Translations under genes and position numbers: made by a program
Notes under the pieces: generated by a model
The model's input: the letters and a program-made list of their open reading frames with translations, nothing else
The model's database searches: none
Told to the model about the DNA's origin: nothing
Assembly: GCA_028873595.1 (NCBI GenBank)
Contig: JAPPOV010000006.1
Span: forward strand, 1 to 51,958
From: Gemmatimonadota bacterium
GTDB lineage: Bacteria; Gemmatimonadota; Gemmatimonadetes; Longimicrobiales; Gaopeijiaceae
Length of the DNA stretch: 51,958 nt
Reading direction: 5' to 3'
Shown here: piece after piece, positions 6,862 to 15,791 of the stretch
How the letters are laid out: each line of letters opens with the position of its first letter
Position numbering within the stretch: position 1 is the stretch's first letter

Positions 6862-8736
6862 GTGAATCCACCCTTTGACCCTATCGAGTTCCTCGAGCAC
6901 GGACCTCTCGTGCCGTTTGCCATGGATTGCGTGGATGAGCGGGTTCTTTGGGTCGGGCCGCAGGCCGAGTCCTTGCTGGGGTACCCTCGGGAACGTTGGC
7001 TGAAGCCCGATGTTTGGGACGTGATTGTCGTAGAAGAGGATCGTCGGCGGGTTCGGGACGCCCGCGGCTCGAGAGCCTGGGCGACGCCAGGCGCTTCGGT
7101 CGAGTATCGTGTGCGGGCCGCAGGAGGTGCCGTGCTCTGGCTGACGGAGGTCGGCCGTGTCGTTCAGGATGAGGATGGAGCGCGCATCGAAGGCTATCTG
7201 CTCGATGTGACGGAGCGAAAGAACCGTGAGGTCGCGATCTGGAGGAGTGAGGAGCGAGTCCGGGGGATCCTGCGAAACGCGCCCGACGCGATGGTGGTGA
7301 CGGACATCGGGGGTCGTATTCAGACGATGAATGCTCAGGCCGAACGGCTCTTTCAGTACGGCTTCGCGGACGTGTGCGGGTCCATGCTCGACCCGATGGT
7401 CCCGCAGCGCCTGCGCGCCGCGTTCACCGAACTTCGCGACGCCCTTGATCCGGAATCTGAGCGCCGCTCTCTCGTCGCCGGACAGGCCTTCGCGATCGAA
7501 CAGCAGGATGGCGGCGAGGTCCCGGTCGAGATTGGTATGAGCCTGGTGACAACACCGGACGGTGAGGTCCAGATCCTGAACTCATTCCGGGATCTTACTG
7601 CGCGTCTACGCCTGGAGACCCAACTCCGCTCGAGCGAGCGACGGATTCGCGCGGTCGCAGAAGCATTGCCTGCGCTGATTTTCTTCGTCGACCAAGCGGA
7701 GCGTTTTCTGTTCGTCAACGACGCCTACGCCGCCTGGCATGGCCAGCGACGTCATCAAATGGAAGGACAGCGCATCCGAGAGGTGATCGGGGAGTCGGCC
7801 TACGCTGATTACGAGGAGTCCATCTCGGCTGCCCTGAACGGGACCCCGGCACACATGCGATTGGACGTGGTGGACCCCGACGGGCAACCCCGCTCCTTCG
7901 ACATGAGCTTTGTGCCTCAGTTCAGTGAAGACGAGTCGGTGGACGGCTTCTTCGGTGCTTTCTTCGACGTATCCGCTGAAGTCAGAGCCGAGCAGGGGGA
8001 CCGCCTCCATCGCGAACAGCTGGCGCATGTGGCCCGCGTTGCGACGCTGGGCGAGCTGGCGGCGTCGATCGCGCATGAGCTCAATCAGCCGCTGTCGGCT
8101 GTGGTAGCAAACGCTCAAGCAGCACGTCGCTTCCTGGATCCGATCGCACCGGACCTGGACGAGGCGCGCGAGGCCCTGGACGATGTCGCAGCCGATGCCC
8201 GCAGGGCTGGGGACGTGATCGCAAGCATGCGCAAGCTCCTGGAGCGCAGGGAGACGCGACATGAGCCCGTGGACCTTCGCCACCTCGCCCTGGAGGTCGT
8301 GGAGCTCGTTCGTAGTGAAGCGGTGCTGAACGGGGTCGAGGTGCGCGTTCAGGAGGACGCAGCGACGACGACGACGGTCGAAGGAGACCCCGGTCAGCTC
8401 ACGCAGGTTTTCCTCAATCTGGTAAAGAATGCAATCGAGTCGACGGGCCGACTTTCGTCTGCCCCGCGAACCGTCACCGTGTCTTTCTCCAGCGACCGAT
8501 CTGATGTCGAGGTGAGCATCCTGGACAATGGTCCCGGGTTTCCCGCGGGCGATCCAGAGAGTCTGTTCCAGCCGTTTTTCACCCGCCGGCCAGGTGGCCT
8601 CGGGATGGGCCTCCCGATCAGCCGGACGATTGCCGAAGCGCATGGAGGCAGCGTTTCGGCGGAGCGGTTGGCGGATGAAGGAGCGCTGCTTCGTGTGCGT
8701 CTGCCGGCAGCGCCGGCTGACGATTCCAGCGCTTGA
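6862..8736 (+). CDS. Three-PAS sensor histidine kinase
   Basis: Cytoplasmic sensor kinase of 624 residues starting at GTG 6862; no membrane segment is evident. It has three PAS regions in order (about residues 10-115, 125-245 and 250-375), a HisKA dimerisation domain with the phospho-acceptor His405 in IAHELNQPLSA, and an ATPase domain with the N-box (VFLNLVKNAIES), DNGPGFP and GGLGMGLPISRTI. The H-box with ELNQPL and the G-box resemble the FixL/DctB-type kinases. The second PAS (DAMVVTDIGGRIQTMNAQAE) resembles the FixL sensor PAS, but haem ligation cannot be judged by eye. The receiver gene directly downstream is the likely partner. Confidence 0.92.
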   Translation: MNPPFDPIEFLEHGPLVPFAMDCVDERVLWVGPQAESLLGYPRERWLKPDVWDVIVVEEDRRRVRDARGSRAWATPGASVEYRVRAAGGAVLWLTEVGRVVQDEDGARIEGYLLDVTERKNREVAIWRSEERVRGILRNAPDAMVVTDIGGRIQTMNAQAERLFQYGFADVCGSMLDPMVPQRLRAAFTELRDALDPESERRSLVAGQAFAIEQQDGGEVPVEIGMSLVTTPDGEVQILNSFRDLTARLRLETQLRSSERRIRAVAEALPALIFFVDQAERFLFVNDAYAAWHGQRRHQMEGQRIREVIGESAYADYEESISAALNGTPAHMRLDVVDPDGQPRSFDMSFVPQFSEDESVDGFFGAFFDVSAEVRAEQGDRLHREQLAHVARVATLGELAASIAHELNQPLSAVVANAQAARRFLDPIAPDLDEAREALDDVAADARRAGDVIASMRKLLERRETRHEPVDLRHLALEVVELVRSEAVLNGVEVRVQEDAATTTTVEGDPGQLTQVFLNLVKNAIESTGRLSSAPRTVTVSFSSDRSDVEVSILDNGPGFPAGDPESLFQPFFTRRPGGLGMGLPISRTIAEAHGGSVSAERLADEGALLRVRLPAAPADDSSA

Positions 8737-8785
8737 TCCGTGGGTGTACGGTCTTCGATCCAGCGCATAGGTCTGACGGAATAGC

Positions 8786-9187
8786 GTGACTCCCACCTCG
8801 TCCGAACCCACGCGATTCGATGGCTCGATCGCCATTGTCGATGACGATCCTTCGGTCCGTCGGGCGCTGCTACGGCTCTTCCGGTCCGTGGGTGTCGATG
8901 CGGTCGGGCACGAGTTCGGCGTCGAGTTTCTTGGGTCACGGGCTTTGCACGATGTCGAGTGTTTGATTCTCGACGTGCACATGACGGGGATGAGCGGCCT
9001 CGAGGTACTTGAGGAAGTTCGAGTCGCGGCCACGAAGCTTCCTGTCGTGCTTATGACGGGTCGCTATGAGCCGGACTTCGAGGACCGGGCCCTGGCCGCC
9101 GGAGCCTCTGCGTTCCTGCGTAAGCCCTTCCTCGACGAGGAGCTGTTCGCCGCGATCGCCGAGGCGACGGGGCAACTCCTTCCCTGA
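8786..9187 (+). CDS. Single-domain FixJ-like response regulator
   Basis: Receiver domain of 133 residues (GTG start at 8786) with no output domain. The acidic pocket is IVDDDPSVRRALLRLF, the phospho-acceptor Asp is in CLILDVHMTGMSGLEV, and the conserved Thr and Lys are in VVLMTGRY and FLRKPF. The sequence is closest in style to FixJ/StyR receivers, which normally carry a C-terminal LuxR-type helix-turn-helix; here the frame stops right after the receiver. It is 49 bases behind the PAS kinase, so the pair is probably one signalling unit passing phosphate to another protein or acting by protein contact. Confidence 0.9.
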   Translation: MTPTSSEPTRFDGSIAIVDDDPSVRRALLRLFRSVGVDAVGHEFGVEFLGSRALHDVECLILDVHMTGMSGLEVLEEVRVAATKLPVVLMTGRYEPDFEDRALAAGASAFLRKPFLDEELFAAIAEATGQLLP

Positions 9188-9298
9188 GCCTTCTGCAAAG
9201 GTCGGCGTCCGTTGCCGCCCCCAGAGCGGGTGGGTACCATCCGGTTCTTGCCCTCGTGATCCTGTTCTGACCCGGCTCGTCCCCTCGGATTGGCCGAT

Positions 9299-9303
9299 GG
9301 AGG
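9299..9303 (+). promoter_or_regulatory. Ribosome site deciding the M14 peptidase start
   Basis: GGAGG followed by a five-base spacer leads to GTG 9309. It overlaps the alternative ATG at 9297, making GTG 9309 the better start; it also gives a cleaner signal peptide. Confidence 0.6.
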
Positions 9304-9308
9304 CCTCT

Positions 9309-11600
9309 GTGAATCGCCGGTTCAGCGCTGCGCTGTTCGTCGCCCTCGTGTTGTCGGCACCTCTTGCCGCGCAGTCCGTCCCCACCCCAATCGAGCATTT
9401 CGGCCACGCGATTGGCGCAGATCGCCAACTCGCCGACTGGCCGGCGCTCACGTCGTACTTCGAGGCCCTGGCGGGCGTGAGCGATCGGGTCGCGGTCGAC
9501 ACTCTCGGTCCGACCACCGTCGGGAACCCGTTCGTCATGCTGACGATCACGAGCCCCGAGAACCACGCTCGCCTCGATGAGCTCCACGCGATCCAGATGA
9601 AGCTCGCTGATCCCCGGAGCGTTTCCGGTGACGAGGAACTCGAACGCTTGCTCGACGAGGGCAAGACTGTCGTCCTCATCACGCAGGGAATTCACGCCAC
9701 CGAGGTTGGGGCCAGCCAGATGTCGGCGAATCTCGCGTATGAGCTTGCGAGCTCCGACACGGAGAAGGTCCGTGAGATTCTGGAGCACGTCATCCTGCTG
9801 CAGATCCCTTCACTGAACCCGGATGGGTTGCAGTGGGTCAATGATTGGTACATGGACCTGGTGGGTACGGAGTACGAGGCTGCACCTCTCCCCTGGCTCT
9901 ACCACCCTTACGTCGGACATGACAACAACCGGGACTGGTACGCCTTCACGCAACAGGAGACGATCCTGACCGTGCAGGAGGCTCATAACGCCTGGCATCC
10001 GCACATCGTGCATGATGTCCACCAGATGGGTGGCAATGGCGCACGCATCTTCTTCCCTCCCTACATCGAGCCGTGGGACCCCAATATCGACCCGGCCCTT
10101 ACGGCTGCGGTTTCGCAGCTCGGCACGTACATGGCGGCTGAGTTGACGGCGCAGGAAAAAAAAGGGGTGGTCGTGAACGCTCAATACGATGCGTACACGC
10201 CGGCCCGTGCGTATATGCACTATCACGGTGCAGCCCGGATTCTTTCCGAGACTGCATCAGCACGCATGGCCACACCGGTGACGATCCCTCCCGAGGTCCT
10301 CGGTCCGGGTCGCAACTTCAACGCGGCCGAACGCTCCTGGAATTTCCCGAACCCATGGGAAGGTGGAGCGTGGGGTCTGCCGGACATCGTCGAGTACCAG
10401 AGGGCTGGCGCGATGGCACTTCTGACCAATGCCGCGCGGAATCGGCGGTATTGGCTCGAGAACTTCTACGGCGTCAATAAGAGAGCGGTCGAGAAGTGGG
10501 AGTCCTGGCCAGACGCGTGGGTCATCGCGGCGGAGCAGGACAACAGCCCGGGCGTCACCTATGCGATCCGCGCGCTCACGATGGCGGACGTCGAAGTGCA
10601 CCAGGCAGAGGAGGCCTTCGCGGTTGGCTCCATGGCGTTCCCCAAGGGCAGTTGGGTCATTCCCATGAACCAGCCGTACGCGAGTTTCGCGAATACGATG
10701 CTGGAAATTCAGGAGTACCCGGACCTCCGCGAGTATCCCGGCGGTCCGCCCCAGCGCCCCTACGACGTCACGGCTCACACGCTGGGCTACCTGCTCGACT
10801 TCGACGCCGTGGCGGTCGACGGCCAGCTCGACGTTTCACTCAGTCCTCCCGTACCGGTTCCGGACTTCGACTTCCGGCTTCCCGAGCGCCTGTCGGGGGA
10901 GGACGCGCCGCGTGTCGCGCTCTATAAGTCATGGCAGGAGCCCATGACCGAGGGGTGGCAGAGGTGGGTCTTCGACCAGCACGAGATGCCCTACGACACC
11001 TTGCACGACGCTGACATCCAGGCCGGCGCTCTATCTGATTACGACGTCCTGATCTTCCAGGCACAGAACGCACGCTCGATCAAGCGGGGTCATGCCCCGG
11101 GAAGTATTCCCCCGCAGTATGCCGGAGGCCTCGGGGGTGCAGGAGGGTCCGCTGTACAGGCGTTCGTGGAAGGCGGGGGTCGTGTCATCGCGATCGAGGC
11201 CGCCACGGAGTACGTGAGTGACATGTTCGGTCTTGGTGTGTCCGACCTGACGGATCGCCTACCGAACACCGAGTTCTACATCCCGGGCTCCATCCTTCGC
11301 CTCGAGCTCGATTCCGAGTCGAGCCTTGGCGAGGGGATGCGAAGTGAGATCGCGTCGTGGTACTGGCGATCGAGCATGGCCTTCGACGTGGACGACCCAC
11401 GCATCCGTGTTGCCGCACGATATGGCTCCGGTGATCCGCTCCTGTCAGGCTGGGTGCTCGGTGGTGAGCACATTGCTGGGCAGCCTGCCATTCTGGAGGC
11501 GGATATCGGTGACGGGTCGGTCGTACTCTTTGGCTTCCAGCCCAACTACCGAGCGCAAACGATGGCTACCTGGCCACTGCTCTTCAACGCGATCCGGTAG
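9309..11600 (+). CDS. Secreted M14 family zinc carboxypeptidase
   Basis: Exported peptidase of 763 residues. The signal peptide runs from MNRRFSAALFVALVLSAPLA to an AQ cleavage region near residue 22. The M14 zinc site is visible as HATE (His129, Glu132) and a downstream His in DVHQMG (around 235-238), with the substrate-binding NPDG and NNRDWY blocks between them. The ~400 residues after the catalytic domain include a glutamine-amidotransferase-like fold (YDVLIFQAQN, GGRVIAIEAA), a common architecture in large secreted M14 proteins of soil and marine bacteria. It probably digests external peptides. A run of eight A followed by four G at 10156-10167 lies inside the gene and is odd for this base composition. 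Confidence 0.92.
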   Translation: MNRRFSAALFVALVLSAPLAAQSVPTPIEHFGHAIGADRQLADWPALTSYFEALAGVSDRVAVDTLGPTTVGNPFVMLTITSPENHARLDELHAIQMKLADPRSVSGDEELERLLDEGKTVVLITQGIHATEVGASQMSANLAYELASSDTEKVREILEHVILLQIPSLNPDGLQWVNDWYMDLVGTEYEAAPLPWLYHPYVGHDNNRDWYAFTQQETILTVQEAHNAWHPHIVHDVHQMGGNGARIFFPPYIEPWDPNIDPALTAAVSQLGTYMAAELTAQEKKGVVVNAQYDAYTPARAYMHYHGAARILSETASARMATPVTIPPEVLGPGRNFNAAERSWNFPNPWEGGAWGLPDIVEYQRAGAMALLTNAARNRRYWLENFYGVNKRAVEKWESWPDAWVIAAEQDNSPGVTYAIRALTMADVEVHQAEEAFAVGSMAFPKGSWVIPMNQPYASFANTMLEIQEYPDLREYPGGPPQRPYDVTAHTLGYLLDFDAVAVDGQLDVSLSPPVPVPDFDFRLPERLSGEDAPRVALYKSWQEPMTEGWQRWVFDQHEMPYDTLHDADIQAGALSDYDVLIFQAQNARSIKRGHAPGSIPPQYAGGLGGAGGSAVQAFVEGGGRVIAIEAATEYVSDMFGLGVSDLTDRLPNTEFYIPGSILRLELDSESSLGEGMRSEIASWYWRSSMAFDVDDPRIRVAARYGSGDPLLSGWVLGGEHIAGQPAILEADIGDGSVVLFGFQPNYRAQTMATWPLLFNAIR

Positions 11601-11896
11601 ACACACACCGACACGCTCCTACGCCCGTGGCCACGCGCCGGCCTCGTTGGATTTTCGCCCGATGCATCGTGGCCGCGCTTCGCCCTCCGAACACGTTCAA
11701 GAGCCACGGCGCTGGAAGGTGGGGGAGTGGGCTGGAACTTCTTGGGGCAGGGACGAAGCAGCACGGGTTCGAGGGGGTCGAAGTGAAAACATGTCGACCC
11801 TATGTTCCTTCCGGGTCAAACTGAAACACTGTACACCAGCCACACGCCGTCATTGCCGAGACGCGTGCAACGGTGTGTGATCAACGCGGTCCTCGG
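11601..11896. other. Intergenic region without recognised features
   Basis: About 296 bases between the M14 peptidase and the zinc-ribbon gene. No conserved reading frame, tRNA or clear terminator hairpin was found. The CGGGTTCGAGG at 11764-11774 superficially recalls a tRNA T-loop but has no pairing partners. Confidence 0.4.
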
Positions 11897-12784
11897 ATGA
11901 CACCTGATAGCTCACTCCCGTGCCCCGCCTGCGGAGAAGCCGCAAGTGGAAACTTCTGTCAGAACTGCGGCGCCGATCTCGGCGGACGCTTTTGCAATCA
12001 GTGCGGCGAGAAGGTGTCTTCGGGGTCGAAATTCTGTGCTCAGTGCGGCGCGCAGGTCGACCCCGGTGCCTTGGCGTCGCAACGGCCAGGACAGGAGCCC
12101 GCGAGCCGTCGTGCGAGCCCCGCGCCTCATGCGCGTTCTACACATCTCGCGGCGGAGCGCAGGGAGGCCGTGCGCGAGGTCGTAGCCGGACAGAATCTCC
12201 CGTGGTGGATTGCCGGTGGGGCCATGTTCGTCTTGATCTTCGTCGTCGGACTTTCCATGGTCCGGCCGGGTCCCGGACCCGTTCCCTCGACGAGTGGTCC
12301 GGTCCCCTCGGCGGGTGGCACGTCCCCGGCCGGAGGCACTCCACCAGACATCTCGAACATGTCGCCGATCGAGGCCGCGGATCGCCTCTTCAACCGAGTG
12401 ATGCAGTCGACCAGCCAGGGCGACAGTGCGCAGGCGCAAGCGTTCCTGCCGATGGCAATCGCTGCATACCAGCGAGCTCGCCCGTTGACGCTCGATGGGC
12501 TCTTCCACCTGTCGATGCTGAATCGTACTGCGATGAACCTCGAGGCCGCGCTCGACAATGCCCTCGAGATTCTGGAGCAGGACCCGAATCATCTGCTCGG
12601 TCTCGCGGCGGCGGCCGAGGCGGCCATCGAGCTCGGGGAACTGGATGAAGCCGAGGTGCATTATCGGCATCTCGCGGACATCTACGATGAGGAAGTGCAG
12701 CGTCCGCTCGAGGAATACGAGCAACATTCTCTGATTGTCGACGTGCTCAAGTCGGACGCCGAACGCTTCTTGGCCGAACGCTGA
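11897..12784 (+). CDS. Zinc-ribbon membrane protein with TPR-like C-terminus
   Basis: A 295-residue protein of unknown function. Three CxxC pairs or more lie in the first 55 residues (CPACG, CQNCG, CNQCG, CAQCG), forming two or more double-zinc-ribbon units. A Pro/Ala-rich linker precedes one membrane span (about 105-128, WWIAGGAMFVLIFVVGLSMV), then a Pro/Gly/Ser-rich linker and a helical region (about 165-295) with repeat-like spacing typical of tetratricopeptide helices. The orientation is probably ribbon inside, helices outside. The ATG at 11897 is preferred to the GTG at 11873 because conservation should begin near the first zinc ribbon. It precedes the epimerase by 17 bases. Confidence 0.75.
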   Translation: MTPDSSLPCPACGEAASGNFCQNCGADLGGRFCNQCGEKVSSGSKFCAQCGAQVDPGALASQRPGQEPASRRASPAPHARSTHLAAERREAVREVVAGQNLPWWIAGGAMFVLIFVVGLSMVRPGPGPVPSTSGPVPSAGGTSPAGGTPPDISNMSPIEAADRLFNRVMQSTSQGDSAQAQAFLPMAIAAYQRARPLTLDGLFHLSMLNRTAMNLEAALDNALEILEQDPNHLLGLAAAAEAAIELGELDEAEVHYRHLADIYDEEVQRPLEEYEQHSLIVDVLKSDAERFLAER

Positions 12785-12801
12785 CGCCGGGCTCCGGTAC
12801 C

Positions 12802-13800
12802 ATGCGCGTCTTCCTGACCGGCGGTACCGGCCTGCTCGGGTCCCACCTGGCCGAGCACCTCGTGGCGGAAGGCCACGAGGTCCGGGCGCTGGTTCGACCG
12901 CAGTCGGACGTTTCGTTTCTCGACCACCTCGGAGTCGAGCTCGTTCAGGGTGATGTCACCGATCCGGTCGATCGCTTGAGAGGATTGATCGTCGGGTGCT
13001 CGCACGTAGTGCACGGTGCGGCCCTGGTCTACTCGGGCGGAGACTGGGAAACAATTGCGGAGGTGAACGTGCGCGGGGCTGCTCGTGTTCTCTCTGCAGC
13101 GTCCACAGCTGATGTGGTGAAGGCGGTCCACATTTCGTCCGTAGCGGTTTACGGCAATGACCCCCAGCAGCCCAACCACGACGAGTCACTCCACGGCGTT
13201 GGCGACGACTATGCGCGCTCCAAGCGTGAGGCTGAACGCGAGGTGCGGCGCATCGAGCGCGAGACCTCGCTGGCCGTCACCGTGGTGCGGCCTTCAGCCG
13301 TGTACGGCGAACGAGATCGTCTCATGGCGCCCGCAGTAGCTCGTATCCTGCGGCTGCCCGTGGTGCCTTTGTTTGGTCATGGCGACAACACGATACCGGT
13401 GGTCTACGCAGGCAATGTCGCTGTCGCCGTGCGGCTCACCCTCGAGTCGCCGGGGGGAGGCGACACCTACGATCTGGGGATGGACCACGCCCTGACCCAG
13501 CGCGCCCTTCTCGAACGTCAGGCGCGAGGTATGGGTGTGCGACCGAGGTTCATACGGTTGCCCGGTGGCCTGGTTGGTCGGGGAGCGCGCTTCCTGGCCC
13601 GACTCGGCGTCGACACGCCCGGTGCGCAGCATCTCCCGCTCGACCGGGTGGCGCGTTTGGCCCTCGGAGAGAACCCTTACGTGTCCCGTCGTGCGCACGA
13701 CGATCTGGGGTGGGACCCGCCGCACCGACATGAAGATGCGCTGGAGCGCACGGGCCGTTGGCTCGTGGGCCGTCATGATGAACCGCTGGAGAACACCTGA
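12802..13800 (+). CDS. NAD(P)-dependent epimerase/dehydratase family protein
   Basis: Extended short-chain dehydrogenase of 332 residues. The Rossmann motif is TGGTGLLGSHLAEHLV (residues 6-21). The catalytic triad region is visible as HISSVAVYG (Ser) and DDYARSKREAE (Tyr-x3-Lys). A family-typical VVRPSAVYGERD follows. It could act on a nucleotide sugar, a sterol-like or a dihydroflavonol-like substrate; the sequence alone does not settle which. The stop overlaps the start of the LOG-family gene by one base (TGATG), so they are co-translated. Confidence 0.85.
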   Translation: MRVFLTGGTGLLGSHLAEHLVAEGHEVRALVRPQSDVSFLDHLGVELVQGDVTDPVDRLRGLIVGCSHVVHGAALVYSGGDWETIAEVNVRGAARVLSAASTADVVKAVHISSVAVYGNDPQQPNHDESLHGVGDDYARSKREAEREVRRIERETSLAVTVVRPSAVYGERDRLMAPAVARILRLPVVPLFGHGDNTIPVVYAGNVAVAVRLTLESPGGGDTYDLGMDHALTQRALLERQARGMGVRPRFIRLPGGLVGRGARFLARLGVDTPGAQHLPLDRVARLALGENPYVSRRAHDDLGWDPPHRHEDALERTGRWLVGRHDEPLENT

Positions 13801-14570
13801 TGGATGACACATTCGACCCCACGAAAGACGCCACACAACCGCTTCCGTACGAGCGCCCGACCGAAGACGAGCGCCTTCTTCAGAGTTTTGCGGATGTGGA
13901 AGAAGTCGGTATGGATTCATGGCGGATCTTCAGGATCATGGGAGAATTCGTCGAAGGCTTCGAGGAGATGTCCGAGATTGGAACGGGTGTTTCGATTTTT
14001 GGGTCGGCGCGTACCAGGCCGGATGACCCCATGTATCAGGCGTGTGTCGAAACGGCTCGACAACTCGGTGAGGCCGGGTTTCCGATCATTACCGGCGGTG
14101 GTCCGGGGATGATGGAGGCCGCGAACAAGGGTGCGCAGCTCGCGAGCGTTCCCTCGGTGGGATGCAACATCGAGCTCCCGTTCGAGCAGGCTGGAAACCC
14201 CTTCCTCGATGTGAGCATCGACTTCCGATATTTCTTTGTTCGCAAGACGATGTTCGTGAAGTATGCGTGTGCGTTCGTGGTCTTCCCGGGGGGCTTCGGG
14301 ACGATGGACGAGCTTTTCGAGGCCCTCACCCTCATCCAGACGAACAAGGTTCGTGACTTCCCGGTCGTCCTCTTTGGCTCCACCTACTGGCAGGGCCTCC
14401 TGGACTGGGTCCGCTCGACCATGCTGCAGGAGGGTAAGATCTCTCCGGAGGACATGGACCTGATACTCGTGACGGACGACCCGGCCGAGGCGGCGGCGCA
14501 TATCGTCGGGCGTCACCAGGCACATCTGGTGGAGCACGGACCACGGTTCCGACGTCGACGCACCGATTGA
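13800..14570 (+). CDS. LOG family protein (TIGR00730-type phosphoribohydrolase)
   Basis: Lysine-decarboxylase-like fold protein of 256 residues that, in characterised members, releases a base from a nucleoside 5'-monophosphate (cytokinin activation or nucleotide clean-up). Signature motifs are ITGGGPGMMEAANKGA and PGGFGTMDELFEALT, containing the conserved Arg/Glu and PGGxGTxxE residues. An N-terminal extension of about 60 residues precedes the core, as in the larger bacterial members. It is translationally coupled to the epimerase gene, and a strong hairpin follows, so the short operon ends here. Confidence 0.9.
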   Translation: MDDTFDPTKDATQPLPYERPTEDERLLQSFADVEEVGMDSWRIFRIMGEFVEGFEEMSEIGTGVSIFGSARTRPDDPMYQACVETARQLGEAGFPIITGGGPGMMEAANKGAQLASVPSVGCNIELPFEQAGNPFLDVSIDFRYFFVRKTMFVKYACAFVVFPGGFGTMDELFEALTLIQTNKVRDFPVVLFGSTYWQGLLDWVRSTMLQEGKISPEDMDLILVTDDPAEAAAHIVGRHQAHLVEHGPRFRRRRTD

Positions 14571-14604
14571 TGGCTTCGGAGTAGACGTAACTCCGACTCT
14601 GTAC

Positions 14605-14649
14605 AGAGCCCTGCTGGCCTTGTTGGGTCCGTCGACAGGGGCTCTTTTT
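14605..14649 (+). terminator. Rho-independent terminator after the LOG gene
   Basis: AGAGCC (14605-14610) pairs with GGCTCT (14640-14645), extended by a bulged CTG/CAG pairing, and is followed by a T-run through 14649. It separates the LOG gene from lipA. Confidence 0.7.
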
Positions 14650-14692
14650 CAGGACTCTACCGGAAACGGACGTTCCGAGATCTGAGAAGCAC

Positions 14693-15790
14693 GTGACGAT
14701 ACACACCGATACGCCGAGAGGATACGCGCCTGCCGGGAAGAACACCGGCGTCGTGAAGCCCAAGGGTACCTCGAAAATCCGAGCGCACGAAGGCCTGGAG
14801 ACCATCGACATCCGGTCTCGCAAACCGTTCTGGTTGAAGGTCCGTTCTCCCGGCGGCCCGAACTATCTCCACCTCAAGAAGATGATGAGGTCGGAGGGGC
14901 TCCATACGGTTTGCGAAGAAGCCGGCTGTCCGAACATTGGCGAATGCTGGGAAGCTGGTACCGCCACGTTCATGATCCTTGGCGACGTATGTACACGGGC
15001 GTGCAAGTACTGTGGCGTTGCTCACGGGATGCCGACAGAACTCGACGAAGATGAGCCGCGCCGAGTCGCCCAGACCGTGAAGGAGATGGCGCTGGAGCAC
15101 GTCGTCATCACGAGCGTGAATCGCGACGAGCTCGCGGACGGTGGTGCAGGTATCTACGCCGATACGATCCGGCGCATCCACGAGGAGGTTCCGGGGTGCT
15201 CCGTGGAAGTGCTCATCCCGGACTTCAAGGGTGATGAAGACGCGCTCAAGACCGTGGTGGATTCGAAGCCCTCCATTCTGGGCCATAACCTCGAGACGGT
15301 GGACCGACTTCATCCGGATGTGAGACCTGGGGGTCGATACTGGCGCTCGATTTCGTTCCTGGGTGCGGTGAAGCGCCTCGATCCGGCCATGCTCACGAAG
15401 ACGGGCATCATCCTCGGCATGGGTGAGGAAGAACATGAGATCCGTCAGGCGATGATCGACCTTCGTGAAGCGGCGGTCGACATCCTCACGTTGGGCCAGT
15501 ACCTGCGCCCTTCGGCGATGCACATTCCCGTGGCTCGTTGGGTGACACCCGAAGAGTTCGCGATGTGGAAAGAGGTCGGGGAGAAAGAATACGGGTTCAA
15601 GCACGTCGAGTCGGGCCCCCTCGTACGCTCGAGCTATCACGCAAAAGAGCAGGCGCGAGAGGTCGAAGCCGGAGGCCCCGGCTCAATTCAAAATGTTTTG
15701 GAGGCGGACATTCCTGCCCCCGCCGAGGTCCGGCTGGACCTCGTTCAGCTCGAGATCGGCCGGTCTGGCCGATCGAACAACGGAGCCTGA
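14693..15790 (+). CDS. lipA: Lipoyl synthase
   Basis: Radical-SAM enzyme that inserts two sulfurs into protein-bound octanoyl groups to make lipoate. The 365 residues start at GTG 14693. The auxiliary cluster cysteines are C74, C79 and C85 (CEEAGCPNIGEC), and the radical-SAM cluster is CTRACKYC (C100, C104, C107). The C-terminal cluster serine lies in GPLVRSSYHA. The N-terminal ~40 residues and a C-terminal tail of ~45 residues exceed the common ~300-residue form. It lies directly ahead of pdhABC, whose E2 subunit carries the lipoyl lysine it modifies. No lipB or lplA is visible here. Confidence 0.97.
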   Translation: MTIHTDTPRGYAPAGKNTGVVKPKGTSKIRAHEGLETIDIRSRKPFWLKVRSPGGPNYLHLKKMMRSEGLHTVCEEAGCPNIGECWEAGTATFMILGDVCTRACKYCGVAHGMPTELDEDEPRRVAQTVKEMALEHVVITSVNRDELADGGAGIYADTIRRIHEEVPGCSVEVLIPDFKGDEDALKTVVDSKPSILGHNLETVDRLHPDVRPGGRYWRSISFLGAVKRLDPAMLTKTGIILGMGEEEHEIRQAMIDLREAAVDILTLGQYLRPSAMHIPVARWVTPEEFAMWKEVGEKEYGFKHVESGPLVRSSYHAKEQAREVEAGGPGSIQNVLEADIPAPAEVRLDLVQLEIGRSGRSNNGA

Positions 15791-15791
15791 T

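Noticed and set aside
11755..11800. tRNA-like T-loop string (CGGGTTCGAGG) in the 11601-11896 gap
   Set aside because: No acceptor, D-arm or anticodon stems can be drawn around it.
13917..14537. Long reverse-strand open frame opposite the LOG gene
   Set aside because: A mirror of a GC-rich coding frame; it has no family resemblance, and the forward gene has clear LOG motifs.
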